DNA of 11,040 nt from an uncultured Fusobacterium sp. (GCA_900542625.1 UQOH01000068.1:1-11040); one strand, 5' to 3'. Positions 1-7,069 are shown, counted from the stretch's first letter. Numbers and translations are program-made. Notes: generated by a model from the letters alone, not told the origin.

Positions 1-812
1 TAGAAAATGGAGGTCTTACAGAAGAGGGAGTTTTAAAAGCATGTGCAGTATTAAACAAATATAAAACAATTTTAGAAGATTCAAAAGTAGAAAATTTTTC
101 TATTTTTGCAACAGCATCTTTAAGAAACATAAACAACAGAGAGCTTGTTTTAAACGAGATAAGAGAAAGAACAGGACTTGTACCTGAAATTCTTTTTGGA
201 GATGAAGAAGCAAGACTTGATTTTATAGGTGTGAAAAATGATTATCAGCTTGAAAAAGGTGTTATAGTTGATATAGGCGGAGGAAGTACAGAAATAGTTT
301 TATTTGAAAATGGAGAAATAAAAAGACTGACAAGTATTCCTATCGGAGCTCTAAACCTTCAAACCAAAGCAGTGAACGGGATTGTTCCAAAAGAAAAAGA
401 GATAAAGCTTATGAGAAAAGTGATAAACAAAGCTCTTGACGAATTGAAATGGGATTTTGAATCTGACTATCAGCAGATGTATGCTATCGGCGGAACTTCA
501 AGGGCTGCACTGGAAGTAGTAAAAGGATTATTCTCTCTTCCTAATGAAGAAAAAACATTCACTAAATCTCATATGAAAAAAGTAATAGAAAAATTAAAAA
601 GCAAAGAAGTTTCTGAAAATAAAGAAGTTTATAAAATTATTCCTGAACGTATATTCTCTTTTGCAGGAGGAGCAGCTATTTTATATGAAATAATAAGAAG
701 ATTTGGCTGTGATACAATAACAATAAGTAAAAATGGAATTAGAGAGGGATATTTTATAGATAGAATACTAAATAAAATAGAAAATACAGGTAGTGATTCT
801 AATGAGAACTAA
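1..812 (+). CDS. ppx: Exopolyphosphatase / Ppx-GppA family phosphatase (5' end outside window)
   Basis: Ppx/GppA proteins remove terminal phosphate from polyphosphate or hydrolyse pppGpp in the cytoplasm. The reading frame is open from the left edge (first full codon at 3) to TAA at 810-812, so about 269 residues are visible and the start lies upstream; a GTG at 231 is internal. Recognisable ASKHA-fold motifs in order are FATASLRN, then FGDEEARLDFIGV, the nucleotide-binding loop VDIGGGSTEIV, IPIGALNL and AIGGTSRAAL. The protein ends soon after the second ASKHA domain, so it is the short form without the C-terminal HD-like domain of E. coli Ppx. Its last 11 bases overlap the downstream ppk1 start, which suggests translational coupling. 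The family is clear; the choice of Ppx over GppA rests on the neighbouring polyphosphate kinase gene. Confidence 0.9.
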   Translation, partial: ENGGLTEEGVLKACAVLNKYKTILEDSKVENFSIFATASLRNINNRELVLNEIRERTGLVPEILFGDEEARLDFIGVKNDYQLEKGVIVDIGGGSTEIVLFENGEIKRLTSIPIGALNLQTKAVNGIVPKEKEIKLMRKVINKALDELKWDFESDYQQMYAIGGTSRAALEVVKGLFSLPNEEKTFTKSHMKKVIEKLKSKEVSENKEVYKIIPERIFSFAGGAAILYEIIRRFGCDTITISKNGIREGYFIDRILNKIENTGSDSNEN

Positions 813-2649
813 TAAGAAAGAATATATAGATAACAGAGAATTATCATGGCTTAAATTTAATGAGAGGGTTTTAGAAGAGGCTGACTGCGATACTACTCCT
901 CTTCTTGAAAGAATGAAATTTTTATCAATTTTTACAACAAATCTTGATGAATTTTTTATGGTAAGAGTTGGAACTTTAAATGATTATATGAAATATATTC
1001 CTGATTATGCAGATGATAAAACAGGAATGACTGCTAAAGAACAGCTTTCAGAAATCTATAAAAATACAGAGATATTATATAAACTTCGTGATTTTATATT
1101 TAAAAAAACTACAGAAGATTTAACAAAAAATGGTATTACTTTTGAAAAAATATATAACTTAGATGAAAGCAGATTAAAGAAACTGGAAAAATATTTTAAG
1201 AAAAATATATTACCGGTTCTTTCTCCGCAGATAATAGATGTATGGCATCCTTTCCCATTTATTCCAAATAAAAAGCTCCATGTAGCAGTACATTTGGAAA
1301 ATAAGAAAAATAAACTTATAGGAATTATTCCTGTTCCTGCGTCAGTTGACAGAATAGTTGTTTTAGATGCAGAAAAGAGAATATATCTTCTTTTAGAAGA
1401 TATAATTTCATATTTTGCAGAGAGTATTTTTTCAATGTACAAAGTTTTAGACAGTACAGTTATGTGTATCACAAGAAATGCAGATATAGATACAGATTTA
1501 GAGATTTATGATGATTCAACAGACTATAGACAGCATATGAAGAAACTTATTAAAAACCGTTCTAAACTTGCTCCATTAAGAATGGAACTGCAAAAGAAAA
1601 TGGGAAAAGATTTTAATAAATATTTCATGGAAAAATTAAATCTTAAACATGAACAGATTTTTATTTCCGAAGCTCCTTTGGATATGACTTACTGTTTTGC
1701 TTTGGAAAATCTTTTATCTGAAGATTTAAAAGAAAAACTGACTTATCCGGCATTTTCTCCTGTAACAACAATTCAGGGAGAAAGTATGATAGAAATAGTT
1801 TTTAATGAAGATATACTTTTATCTTTTCCTTTTGAAAGCATGAAACCTTTTTTAAACCTTGTAAAAGAAGCATCATATGACCCAAATGTTAAGGCTTTGA
1901 AAATAACTCTTTATCGTATTTCAAGAGAATCAAAACTGGCTGAATATCTAATAAATGCTGCTGAAAATGGAAAAGAAGTAACTGTTCTTATGGAATTGAG
2001 AGCGAGATTTGATGAGGAAAATAACATTGAGTGGGCACAAAGGCTTGAAGAGGCAGGATGCAGAATTATATATGGAACTGATAAATTTAAAGTTCACTCT
2101 AAAATATGCCTTATTATATACAAAGCTGAAAATGAAGAAAATTTTAGATATATTACACAAGTTGGTACAGGAAACTATAACGAAAAAACAGCAAAAATAT
2201 ATACTGATTTATCTTTCATGACTTCCAATAAAGAGATAGGAATAGATACTGACAAATTTTTCAAGAACATGGCAATAGGAAATCTTTCAGGAATTTATAA
2301 AAAATTATGGGTTGCTCCTGTAGGATTTAAGCAGAATATACTTTCTTCTATTGAAGAAGAAATAAGAAAAAGTGAAGAGGGGAAAGAGGGAGTTATTGTT
2401 ATAAAATGTAATTCTTTCACTGATAAAGATATTATAAAAGCTTTAATCAGAGCCTCAGAGAAAAATGTAAAAATAACTCTTATCATCAGAGGTATCTGTT
2501 GTCTTATTCCGGGAATTAAAGAAAAAACAGAAAATATTAAGGTAATAAGTATAGTTGGAAGATTTTTCTCTGATTTTTGGAGCATTCAAGAGTATACTCT
2601 TTTGGTGTGGGAGAAGAGAGAAAAATGTATATTTCATCAGGGGATATGA
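802..2649 (+). CDS. ppk1: Polyphosphate kinase 1, frameshifted (N-terminal ~90% of the protein)
   Basis: PPK1 reversibly makes polyphosphate from ATP. I chose ATG 802 over an in-frame GTG at 793 because AGG at 788-790 is well spaced for the ATG and too close for the GTG. Family motifs are NRELSWLKFNERVLEEA (near residue 10), FTTNLDEFFMVRVG, the head-domain segment WHPFPF, ITLYRIS, and FKVHSKICLI containing His432, equivalent to the phosphorylated His435 of E. coli PPK. VGTGNYNEKTAKIYTDLS follows. After SIVGRF the frame departs from the family: residues FSDFWSIQ replace the expected LEHSR loop with the second catalytic histidine (E. coli His592), and the frame stops at 2647-2649. The missing C-terminal part is intact in another frame from 2577. 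With the proposed 11-bp insertion removed, the gene would encode 683 aa, close to the usual 690-700. As it reads, the product should be inactive unless the frame is restored. Confidence 0.88.
   Translation: MRTNKKEYIDNRELSWLKFNERVLEEADCDTTPLLERMKFLSIFTTNLDEFFMVRVGTLNDYMKYIPDYADDKTGMTAKEQLSEIYKNTEILYKLRDFIFKKTTEDLTKNGITFEKIYNLDESRLKKLEKYFKKNILPVLSPQIIDVWHPFPFIPNKKLHVAVHLENKKNKLIGIIPVPASVDRIVVLDAEKRIYLLLEDIISYFAESIFSMYKVLDSTVMCITRNADIDTDLEIYDDSTDYRQHMKKLIKNRSKLAPLRMELQKKMGKDFNKYFMEKLNLKHEQIFISEAPLDMTYCFALENLLSEDLKEKLTYPAFSPVTTIQGESMIEIVFNEDILLSFPFESMKPFLNLVKEASYDPNVKALKITLYRISRESKLAEYLINAAENGKEVTVLMELRARFDEENNIEWAQRLEEAGCRIIYGTDKFKVHSKICLIIYKAENEENFRYITQVGTGNYNEKTAKIYTDLSFMTSNKEIGIDTDKFFKNMAIGNLSGIYKKLWVAPVGFKQNILSSIEEEIRKSEEGKEGVIVIKCNSFTDKDIIKALIRASEKNVKITLIIRGICCLIPGIKEKTENIKVISIVGRFFSDFWSIQEYTLLVWEKREKCIFHQGI
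2561..2578 (+). repeat. 7-bp direct repeat GATTTTT flanking CTCT at the ppk1 frame break
   Basis: GATTTTT occurs at 2561-2567 and again at 2572-2578, separated by CTCT (2568-2571). Deleting 11 bases (2568-2578, or equivalently one repeat plus spacer) joins AGA TTT TT to G GAG CAT and reads GRFLEHSR, the family consensus. The arrangement is the kind that replication slippage can create or remove. Confidence 0.8.
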
Positions 2650-2864
2650 TGACAAGAAATACAGAACATCGTGTTGAGATATCATGCCCTATTGAAGATA
2701 TAAAATGCAGAGAGAAAATAGAACATATTTTAGATACAATAATAACAGATAATGTAAAAGCAAGGGAATTAAATCCAGATAAAAAATACACAAGATGCTG
2801 TCAGAAAGAGGGAGAACAACTGATAAACTCTCAAGAAACATTTATGTTGGAAGCTGGTAAATAA
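2577..2864 (+). pseudogene. ppk1: Out-of-frame C-terminal segment of polyphosphate kinase 1
   Basis: This frame continues the PPK1 protein after the lesion at 2561-2578. It reads LEHSRVYSFG, then MYISSGDMMTRN, HRVEISCPI and DNVKAREL, all characteristic of the PPK1 C2 domain, and ends at TAA 2862-2864. Its first codon in this frame is TTG at 2577, but no ribosome site precedes it, so it is unlikely to be a separate gene. It contains the loop histidine matching E. coli His592. Reading continuity with the upstream frame needs either loss of 11 bases or a -1 shift on the T run at 2574-2578. I treat it as the tail of a disrupted ppk1, not as an independent protein. Confidence 0.85.
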
Positions 2865-2872
2865 ATAATTTA

Positions 2873-2917
2873 AAAAGCTGAAAATAAGTTCAATACAGAA
2901 TTTTATTTTCAGCTTTT
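2873..2917. terminator. Bidirectional intrinsic terminator between ppk1 and the metal-ATPase operon
   Basis: A perfect 15-bp inverted repeat pairs 2873-2887 with 2903-2917 around a 15-base loop. The stem has an A-rich 5' edge and a T-rich 3' edge, so U tracts appear on both strands. It lies 9 bases after the ppk1 tail stop and 9 bases before the last stop of the convergent minus-strand operon, so it can end both transcripts. Confidence 0.85.
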
Positions 2918-2925
2918 ATTTAAAT

Positions 2926-3213
2926 TTATTTTACTTCGCTGACAATGTCACATTGTTCAACAGGAACATCATCTAATTGTTTTTCAGCAATAACATCTTC
3001 AATATGTTCTTTAATTTCTGTTAAAGTTTCTATTGACATATCTTCATAATTAGTATTATCTGATGTTTTAATATTGATTCCCTGAGCTTTTAAAAATCCG
3101 TCTACTTTACTTTTATTTTTTTTGTATAAGTAGAAAGCAGCAACAGTAGCTCCAACACCTACCGCAGCACCAATTAGATGAGATTTAGTAACATTTCCTC
3201 CTTGTCCAAACAT
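2926..3213 (-). CDS. Small membrane-anchored protein with acidic C-terminal tail (last ORF of metal-ATPase operon)
   Basis: I do not recognise a named family. The 95-aa product has a short N-terminus, one glycine/alanine-rich membrane segment (about residues 11-30, ending in the positive KKNKSK), then a soluble helical tail (about 57-80) rich in Glu and Asp, with a single Cys88 near the end in DDVPVEQCD. The positive-inside rule suggests the tail is cytoplasmic. The ribosome site AGGAAGGAGG is very strong and sits 8 bases before ATG 3213, so it is probably well translated. It follows the 251-aa gene by 29 bases. Its size and layout recall small membrane partners of P1B ATPases, such as mycobacterial PacL proteins (membrane anchor plus metal-binding tail); that is an analogy from context, with no sequence match claimed. 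Confidence 0.75.
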   Translation of the reverse strand: MFGQGGNVTKSHLIGAAVGVGATVAAFYLYKKNKSKVDGFLKAQGINIKTSDNTNYEDMSIETLTEIKEHIEDVIAEKQLDDVPVEQCDIVSEVK

Positions 3214-3242
3214 ATAATTTCCTCCTTCCTATATAAATAAAT

Positions 3243-3998
3243 TTAATTATTAATTGTAATAAATTTTTGACTCATTTTGTTAATATTTTTATTTTTTCTA
3301 AAGAATATATGATACATCAAATCGCTTATATTTTCAATACTGTTATCATCATTTATATCAGCAATATAATGATATTTATTATCTTTATGATTTTTTATTC
3401 TAAAAATTTTTATCTCTTTTGCAGAATTTGAAGTGACTACAAGGTGTCTTCCAAAAGTTGTAAGCCATATCATAGCTACAAGAGAAAGATTTGGTGTATT
3501 TAAAAATGATTTCATCAAATACATTGCAGGTAATATTTCAAGGTCGAAAACACCTTTTCTTTTTGTCTCAGAATAAGCATGTTCCATAATTGCAGCAGAT
3601 GTTATTCCAAGAGAGAACCAATTCATTATATTTTGAAGTTCAATATCATTTTTGTTAATAATAGAGTGCAGCCATGACATTGAAATTGTTGCTGCTGAAT
3701 AAATAGACCAATTTCCTAAACTTTTCACCTTGATTTCATTAAGTAGTCTTACAGGCAGCATCCCGTTTTCTATGGAAAAAGCTGTAATGACTCTATAAAT
3801 CACCTCTTGAAGAAGTATTATTTCAGGATCAAAAGTTACAAGAACTGTATTTGTTACAGGATTATATTTTAATTCAAGATACTCCACATCATGACTTACA
3901 CTTTTTTTAAAAATATCCAATTTTTTTATAGATACAGATAATTTTAATCTTACTCTGTTAGGCAGACTGTGAAGTACTGTCACTGTCAATTTTTTCAT
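3243..3998 (-). CDS. HMA-like domain plus membrane segments: truncated P-type ATPase-like 'half ATPase'
   Basis: This 251-aa protein begins with a cysteine-free HMA-like fold (residues 3-75) with core LPNRVRL (12-18) and the strand VTNTVLVTFDP. Hydrophobic segments follow at about 98-114, 124-142 and 168-187. By eye its order matches the first ~255 residues of the neighbouring ATPase: the stretch ETKRKGVFD aligns with IIKNKRPNAD, and KEIKIFRIKN...YHYIADIN aligns with GAIKDMLSVGEN..YVWKVTDTN at the entry to the actuator domain. It then stops, with no TGE loop, no DKTG site and no nucleotide domain, so it cannot be a pump by itself. ATG 3998 is supported by AAGGAG, which overlaps the ATPase stop region, giving a 10-base gap. 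It may be a partner or regulatory subunit; a decayed duplicate is the alternative, although the frame is intact. Confidence 0.75.
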   Translation of the reverse strand: MKKLTVTVLHSLPNRVRLKLSVSIKKLDIFKKSVSHDVEYLELKYNPVTNTVLVTFDPEIILLQEVIYRVITAFSIENGMLPVRLLNEIKVKSLGNWSIYSAATISMSWLHSIINKNDIELQNIMNWFSLGITSAAIMEHAYSETKRKGVFDLEILPAMYLMKSFLNTPNLSLVAMIWLTTFGRHLVVTSNSAKEIKIFRIKNHKDNKYHYIADINDDNSIENISDLMYHIFFRKNKNINKMSQKFITINN

Positions 3999-4008
3999 CT
4001 GTTACTCC

Positions 4009-6201
4009 TTAATTTTTTAATTGATATTTAAGTAGTTTTAATGAGTTTCCAACGACAAGAATTGTACTTAAATTATGTATTACAGAGCTGTATATTGCTG
4101 GAAGAAATCCTGTTGCTCCCAAAACAAGTGCAAACGAATTTATTCCTATTGCCATTGCAAAATTTTCTTTTATTGTACTTACTGTTTTCTTTGAAAGACC
4201 TATAACTTCCGGAACAAGAAGAGGATCGTCTTTTGCTATTGTAATATCAGCTGCTTCCATAGCAACATCTGTTCTTGTACTTCCAAGAGCCACTCCTATG
4301 TCTGCATAAGAAAGGGCAGGAGCATCATTTATTCCATCTCCTATCATAATTACTTTTGCTCCTCTTGATTTTAATGCTAAAATATTTTTAGCTTTGTCTT
4401 CAGGAAGAAGTTCTGACTCATAGCTGTCTATTGACATTCTTGCAGCTATTGTCTGTGCCTGATTTTCAAGATCGCCTGTAAGAAGAACTATTTCATCTAT
4501 TCCCTGTCCTCTAAGCCTGTTTATAGCTTTTTTAATATTTTCTCTTGGAGGGTCTGTTACACCTATAAGACCAAGAAGTTTATTATTCTTTGAAACATAA
4601 ATTATAATTTCCCCTCTGCCTGCCATAACTTTTACTTCGTCAGAACTTAATTCTGTCAAAATACCATTTTCATCCATGAACTTTTTACTTCCGACTCTTA
4701 TTATATTTTCTTCTATAACTGTTTCAATTCCTCTTGCCACTACTATTTTATTTTCTTCATGGAAAGGAATATCTAGTCCCCTATCTTTTATTTCATTTAA
4801 AATTGCAACTGCAAGAGGATGACTTGAAGTTTCTTCTGCAGCTGCTGCAAATTTAAGCATATCATTTTCTGAAACAGATTTATCAAGAATTTTTATTGTT
4901 TGTACACTTGGTTTTCCCTCTGTAATTGTACCTGTCTTATCAAAAATTAAAGTGTCAGCTTTTGAAATTTCTTCTATATAATTGCTTCCTTTTATAAGAA
5001 TTCCATTTTTAGCGGCAGTATTTATAGCAGCTGAAAAAGCTGCAGCAGTTGAAAGTCTTATTCCACATGAATAATCTATAACAAGCATACTCATAGCCTT
5101 TTGAATATTTCTTGTAGAACCGTAAACTATTGCTGCCAATATAAAGTTTAAAGGTATAAGCTGAGCAGAAAATGTATCAGCATAATTTTGTATCTGTGCT
5201 TTGTTAAAGTTTGCATCTTCTACAAGTTTAATTATTCTTGAAACAGTTCTTTCGTCTCCTACTTTTTCAGCTTCAATTGTTATATTTCCATTTTTTATAA
5301 TTGTCCCTGCAAAAACATTTTCACCCATTTTTTTTGTCACAGGCATATATTCACCTGTAATAGATGACTGGTCTATAAGTGCTTCACCTTTTGTTATTAT
5401 TCCATCGACACTTATTTTTTCTCCTGTCTGAACAATAATTTTATCTCCTTTTTTTATTTCTTCAATAGGGACTTTTTTGATATTATTAGTGTCAGTCACT
5501 TTCCAAACGTAATTTTCCCCAACACTAAGCATATCTTTTATAGCTCCTCTGGTTTTTTTCATTGTATAAACAGTAAGAAGTTCTGCAAATTCTTCCATTA
5601 TCATTATAGTAAGAGCTGTTTTTTCTTTTCCTAAAAAAATAGAACTTATAATTGCACTAGAACTTAGTGTATCAGCGTTAGGTCTTTTATTTTTAATTAT
5701 TGAGCCTATTCCATTTTTAATTACAGGAGCTGCAAGAGAAAGAACAGCAAGAGTATTATAATTCAAAAATCTTTTTATTCCTGTTGTAACCAAAGAAGCA
5801 GGTTTTATAAGATTGTACACAAGAAATCCTGTAGCTGCTCCGATTCTTTTTATTATTTCTTCAGGAGATTCTTCCTGAAGTTTTCTTTCTATTACATATC
5901 TGCTCCCATTTTTTTCTTTTTCGTTTTTATATATCTCAACAAGATAAGTATTTAATGTATTTTGAATAAGTGATATAAGGTTATCTTCAGTTACACTTAC
6001 ATCATCAAAATATATAAGGATTGTACCTGTTACTTCTGAAATAGAAACATTTTTTATATATCTCACTTGTTCAAGCTGATTTTCAACTTCACTTTTTAAA
6101 GAACCTAAATATTTTAAAGCTCTTGATTTTATTCTTATTCTTCCTCTTATCCTATGAACAGTTTCACAAGATAAAAGATAATTATTTTCTTTTGACCTCA
6201 T
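4009..6201 (-). CDS. P1B-type (heavy-metal) cation-transporting ATPase with cysteine-free N-terminal HMA-like domain
   Basis: An integral inner-membrane pump that would use ATP to move a transition-metal ion, most likely outward. Layout of the 730 residues: HMA-like domain (12-85) with core IRGRIRI and no CxxC; membrane segments about 120-215; actuator domain with ITGEYMP (281-287, TGEY where TGES is common); membrane segments about 345-385; phosphorylation site DKTGTITEGK (Asp421); SSHPLAV (HP at 461-462); LLTGD; GDGINDAP (621-628); and a final membrane pair ending HNLSTILVVGNSLKL. The transmembrane metal-site motif is DYSCG (376-380), so SCG replaces the CPC/SPC/TPC of the well-known groups and the conserved proline is absent. 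This resembles the less-studied SC-type P1B subgroups, where manganese or zinc has been proposed for relatives such as mycobacterial CtpC; the substrate is undetermined here. ATG 6201 follows AAAGGG at good spacing. The gene lies 6 bases after the upstream HMA gene. Confidence 0.93.
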   Translation of the reverse strand: MRSKENNYLLSCETVHRIRGRIRIKSRALKYLGSLKSEVENQLEQVRYIKNVSISEVTGTILIYFDDVSVTEDNLISLIQNTLNTYLVEIYKNEKEKNGSRYVIERKLQEESPEEIIKRIGAATGFLVYNLIKPASLVTTGIKRFLNYNTLAVLSLAAPVIKNGIGSIIKNKRPNADTLSSSAIISSIFLGKEKTALTIMIMEEFAELLTVYTMKKTRGAIKDMLSVGENYVWKVTDTNNIKKVPIEEIKKGDKIIVQTGEKISVDGIITKGEALIDQSSITGEYMPVTKKMGENVFAGTIIKNGNITIEAEKVGDERTVSRIIKLVEDANFNKAQIQNYADTFSAQLIPLNFILAAIVYGSTRNIQKAMSMLVIDYSCGIRLSTAAAFSAAINTAAKNGILIKGSNYIEEISKADTLIFDKTGTITEGKPSVQTIKILDKSVSENDMLKFAAAAEETSSHPLAVAILNEIKDRGLDIPFHEENKIVVARGIETVIEENIIRVGSKKFMDENGILTELSSDEVKVMAGRGEIIIYVSKNNKLLGLIGVTDPPRENIKKAINRLRGQGIDEIVLLTGDLENQAQTIAARMSIDSYESELLPEDKAKNILALKSRGAKVIMIGDGINDAPALSYADIGVALGSTRTDVAMEAADITIAKDDPLLVPEVIGLSKKTVSTIKENFAMAIGINSFALVLGATGFLPAIYSSVIHNLSTILVVGNSLKLLKYQLKN

Positions 6202-6207
6202 TTTATT

Positions 6208-6588
6208 TTACCCTTTCTTTAATTGAGTACAAAGCACAGCATAAAATCTATCAAGATTTTTTTCTATTTCTGCAGGAGTCATCCCTTCATACTCTTTTTC
6301 ATTTTCAACAATTTTTTTCCATATAAAATTAAGCCAGTCAACAATTTTTTTTTCGTTTGTTTTTTTTACATCATAAGTAAGAAGTATTTTTCCAGTAATG
6401 TATGAATATGATATATCTTCTATTCCGTTATGAAGTTTAATTAGATTTGTTGTATAATAATCATATTTTCTCATTTCATTAGGAACTTTTTCCATACCGG
6501 GAATGTAAAGCCTTAATCTTCCTGGAATACTATGAACAACTTTTATTTTATTAAAGTAGAAAAAAGCTGTTTTTAAAAAGCTATTCAT
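6208..6588 (-). CDS. Stand-alone HMA-like (HMA_2-type) domain protein
   Basis: The 126-aa product carries one cysteine-free HMA-like fold (residues about 14-90): KVVHSIPGRLRLYIPG at the first strand and loop, and YITGKILLTYD at the fourth-strand region. A charged helical tail (95-126) follows, ending FYAVLCTQLKKG. In the usual metal chaperones the loop after strand one holds CxxC; here it is PGR. ATG 6588 overlaps the upstream stop as TAATG, and AGGAGG lies at 6595-6600, so translation is coupled to the 90-aa ORF and efficient. Its position directly before the ATPase gene suggests it delivers metal to, or regulates, the pump. There is no signal peptide; residues 3-15 are moderately hydrophobic. 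Confidence 0.82.
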   Translation of the reverse strand: MNSFLKTAFFYFNKIKVVHSIPGRLRLYIPGMEKVPNEMRKYDYYTTNLIKLHNGIEDISYSYITGKILLTYDVKKTNEKKIVDWLNFIWKKIVENEKEYEGMTPAEIEKNLDRFYAVLCTQLKKG

Positions 6589-6860
6589 TAATTCCCTCCT
6601 TTATTTATAAGTGTGTATCCCCACCAAAGAAGATTAACTCCATTTGGCAGAATTGGATTTTGTTTTAATTTTTTAATTCCATATCCTATAAAGAATAAAG
6701 CTATTACACTTTTTAAATCAAGAATTCCTTTTGATTTATTGTATATAGTCATATCTACAGCATCTACTGTATCTTTTAAAGCAAAAGTTATTTTTCCATT
6801 TTTTTTCTCGAACGCTTCTTCTTCAAGTCCCATAAGATTTAGAACTGCTCCTACAACCAT
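6588..6860 (-). CDS. Small protein with membrane hairpin; probably the C-terminal part of a split HMA-like protein
   Basis: The 90-aa frame begins MVVGAVLNLMGLEEE, then has a charged region (15-48), a hydrophobic segment SVIALFFIGYG (51-61) and the distinctive LLWWGYTLI (77-85). No good ribosome site precedes ATG 6860: the nearest AGG is about 17 bases upstream. The frame overlaps the end of the upstream 72-aa ORF by 10 bases. The upstream ORF stops where the last strand of an HMA fold should begin, and this frame starts with the kind of helix expected just after that strand. The simplest reading is one ancestral gene of about 160-170 codons, now split. Translational re-initiation through the ATG..TAG overlap would be the alternative. 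I do not recognise the C-terminal family by name. Confidence 0.65.
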   Translation of the reverse strand: MVVGAVLNLMGLEEEAFEKKNGKITFALKDTVDAVDMTIYNKSKGILDLKSVIALFFIGYGIKKLKQNPILPNGVNLLWWGYTLINKGGN

Positions 6861-7069
6861 AATATAAGCATAGAACCTATAAGAGTATTTGTTTCTACAT
6901 TATTTATACCTTTTAAAGTCAGCAGTTTTTTTCTTATTTCTTCTTCTTTATCCAAATTGTATTGAAGAGAAGGTATCTTCATTCTTATTCTTCCTGTACT
7001 ATAATGTTTTAATTCAAGAACCCCATAAAAACTTGGCAGAACAGGTTTTTTCTTAATTTTAAACTTCAA
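6851..7069 (-). CDS. Truncated HMA-like domain protein, TTG start (first ORF of the metal-ATPase operon)
   Basis: A 72-aa frame with an HMA-like pattern: LKHYSTGRIRMKIPSL (residues 20-35), a helix rich in Lys/Glu (40-52), GINNVETN (54-61), LIGSMLI, then an abrupt LWL and stop. The family normally continues with a YxD-type strand end and a second helix, which are missing. I accept TTG 7069 because GAGGGAG (7080-7086) is 10 bases upstream and an in-frame TGA at 7076-7078 closes off earlier starts. An ATG at 7077-7079 lies directly against the ribosome site in another frame and opens only a six-codon MKAFEV. The first and probably damaged member of the operon; its transcript would start near 7141. 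Confidence 0.6.
   Translation of the reverse strand: MKFKIKKKPVLPSFYGVLELKHYSTGRIRMKIPSLQYNLDKEEEIRKKLLTLKGINNVETNTLIGSMLILWL

Noticed and set aside
1056..1472. 138-codon minus-strand open frame inside ppk1
   Set aside because: It lies opposite clear PPK1 protein sequence, has no ribosome site, and its Ile/Phe/Ser-rich product is what the reverse complement of an AT-rich gene gives.
2009..2221. 70-codon plus-strand frame inside ppk1
   Set aside because: It is an alternative frame of the segment that carries the catalytic histidine and VGTGNYN motifs, with no ribosome site.
2295..2791. Overlapping minus-strand open frames across the 3' end of ppk1
   Set aside because: They are shadows of PPK1 coding sequence in both frames around the lesion, without start signals or recognisable motifs.
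5201..5431. 76-codon plus-strand frame opposite the ATPase actuator domain
   Set aside because: The opposite strand encodes the well-conserved ITGEY region; this frame is a shadow.
2926..7069. CRISPR array, phage or transposon in the accessory-looking operon
   Set aside because: No spaced repeats, terminal inverted repeats, target-site duplications, transposase or integrase genes are visible here or elsewhere in the window.
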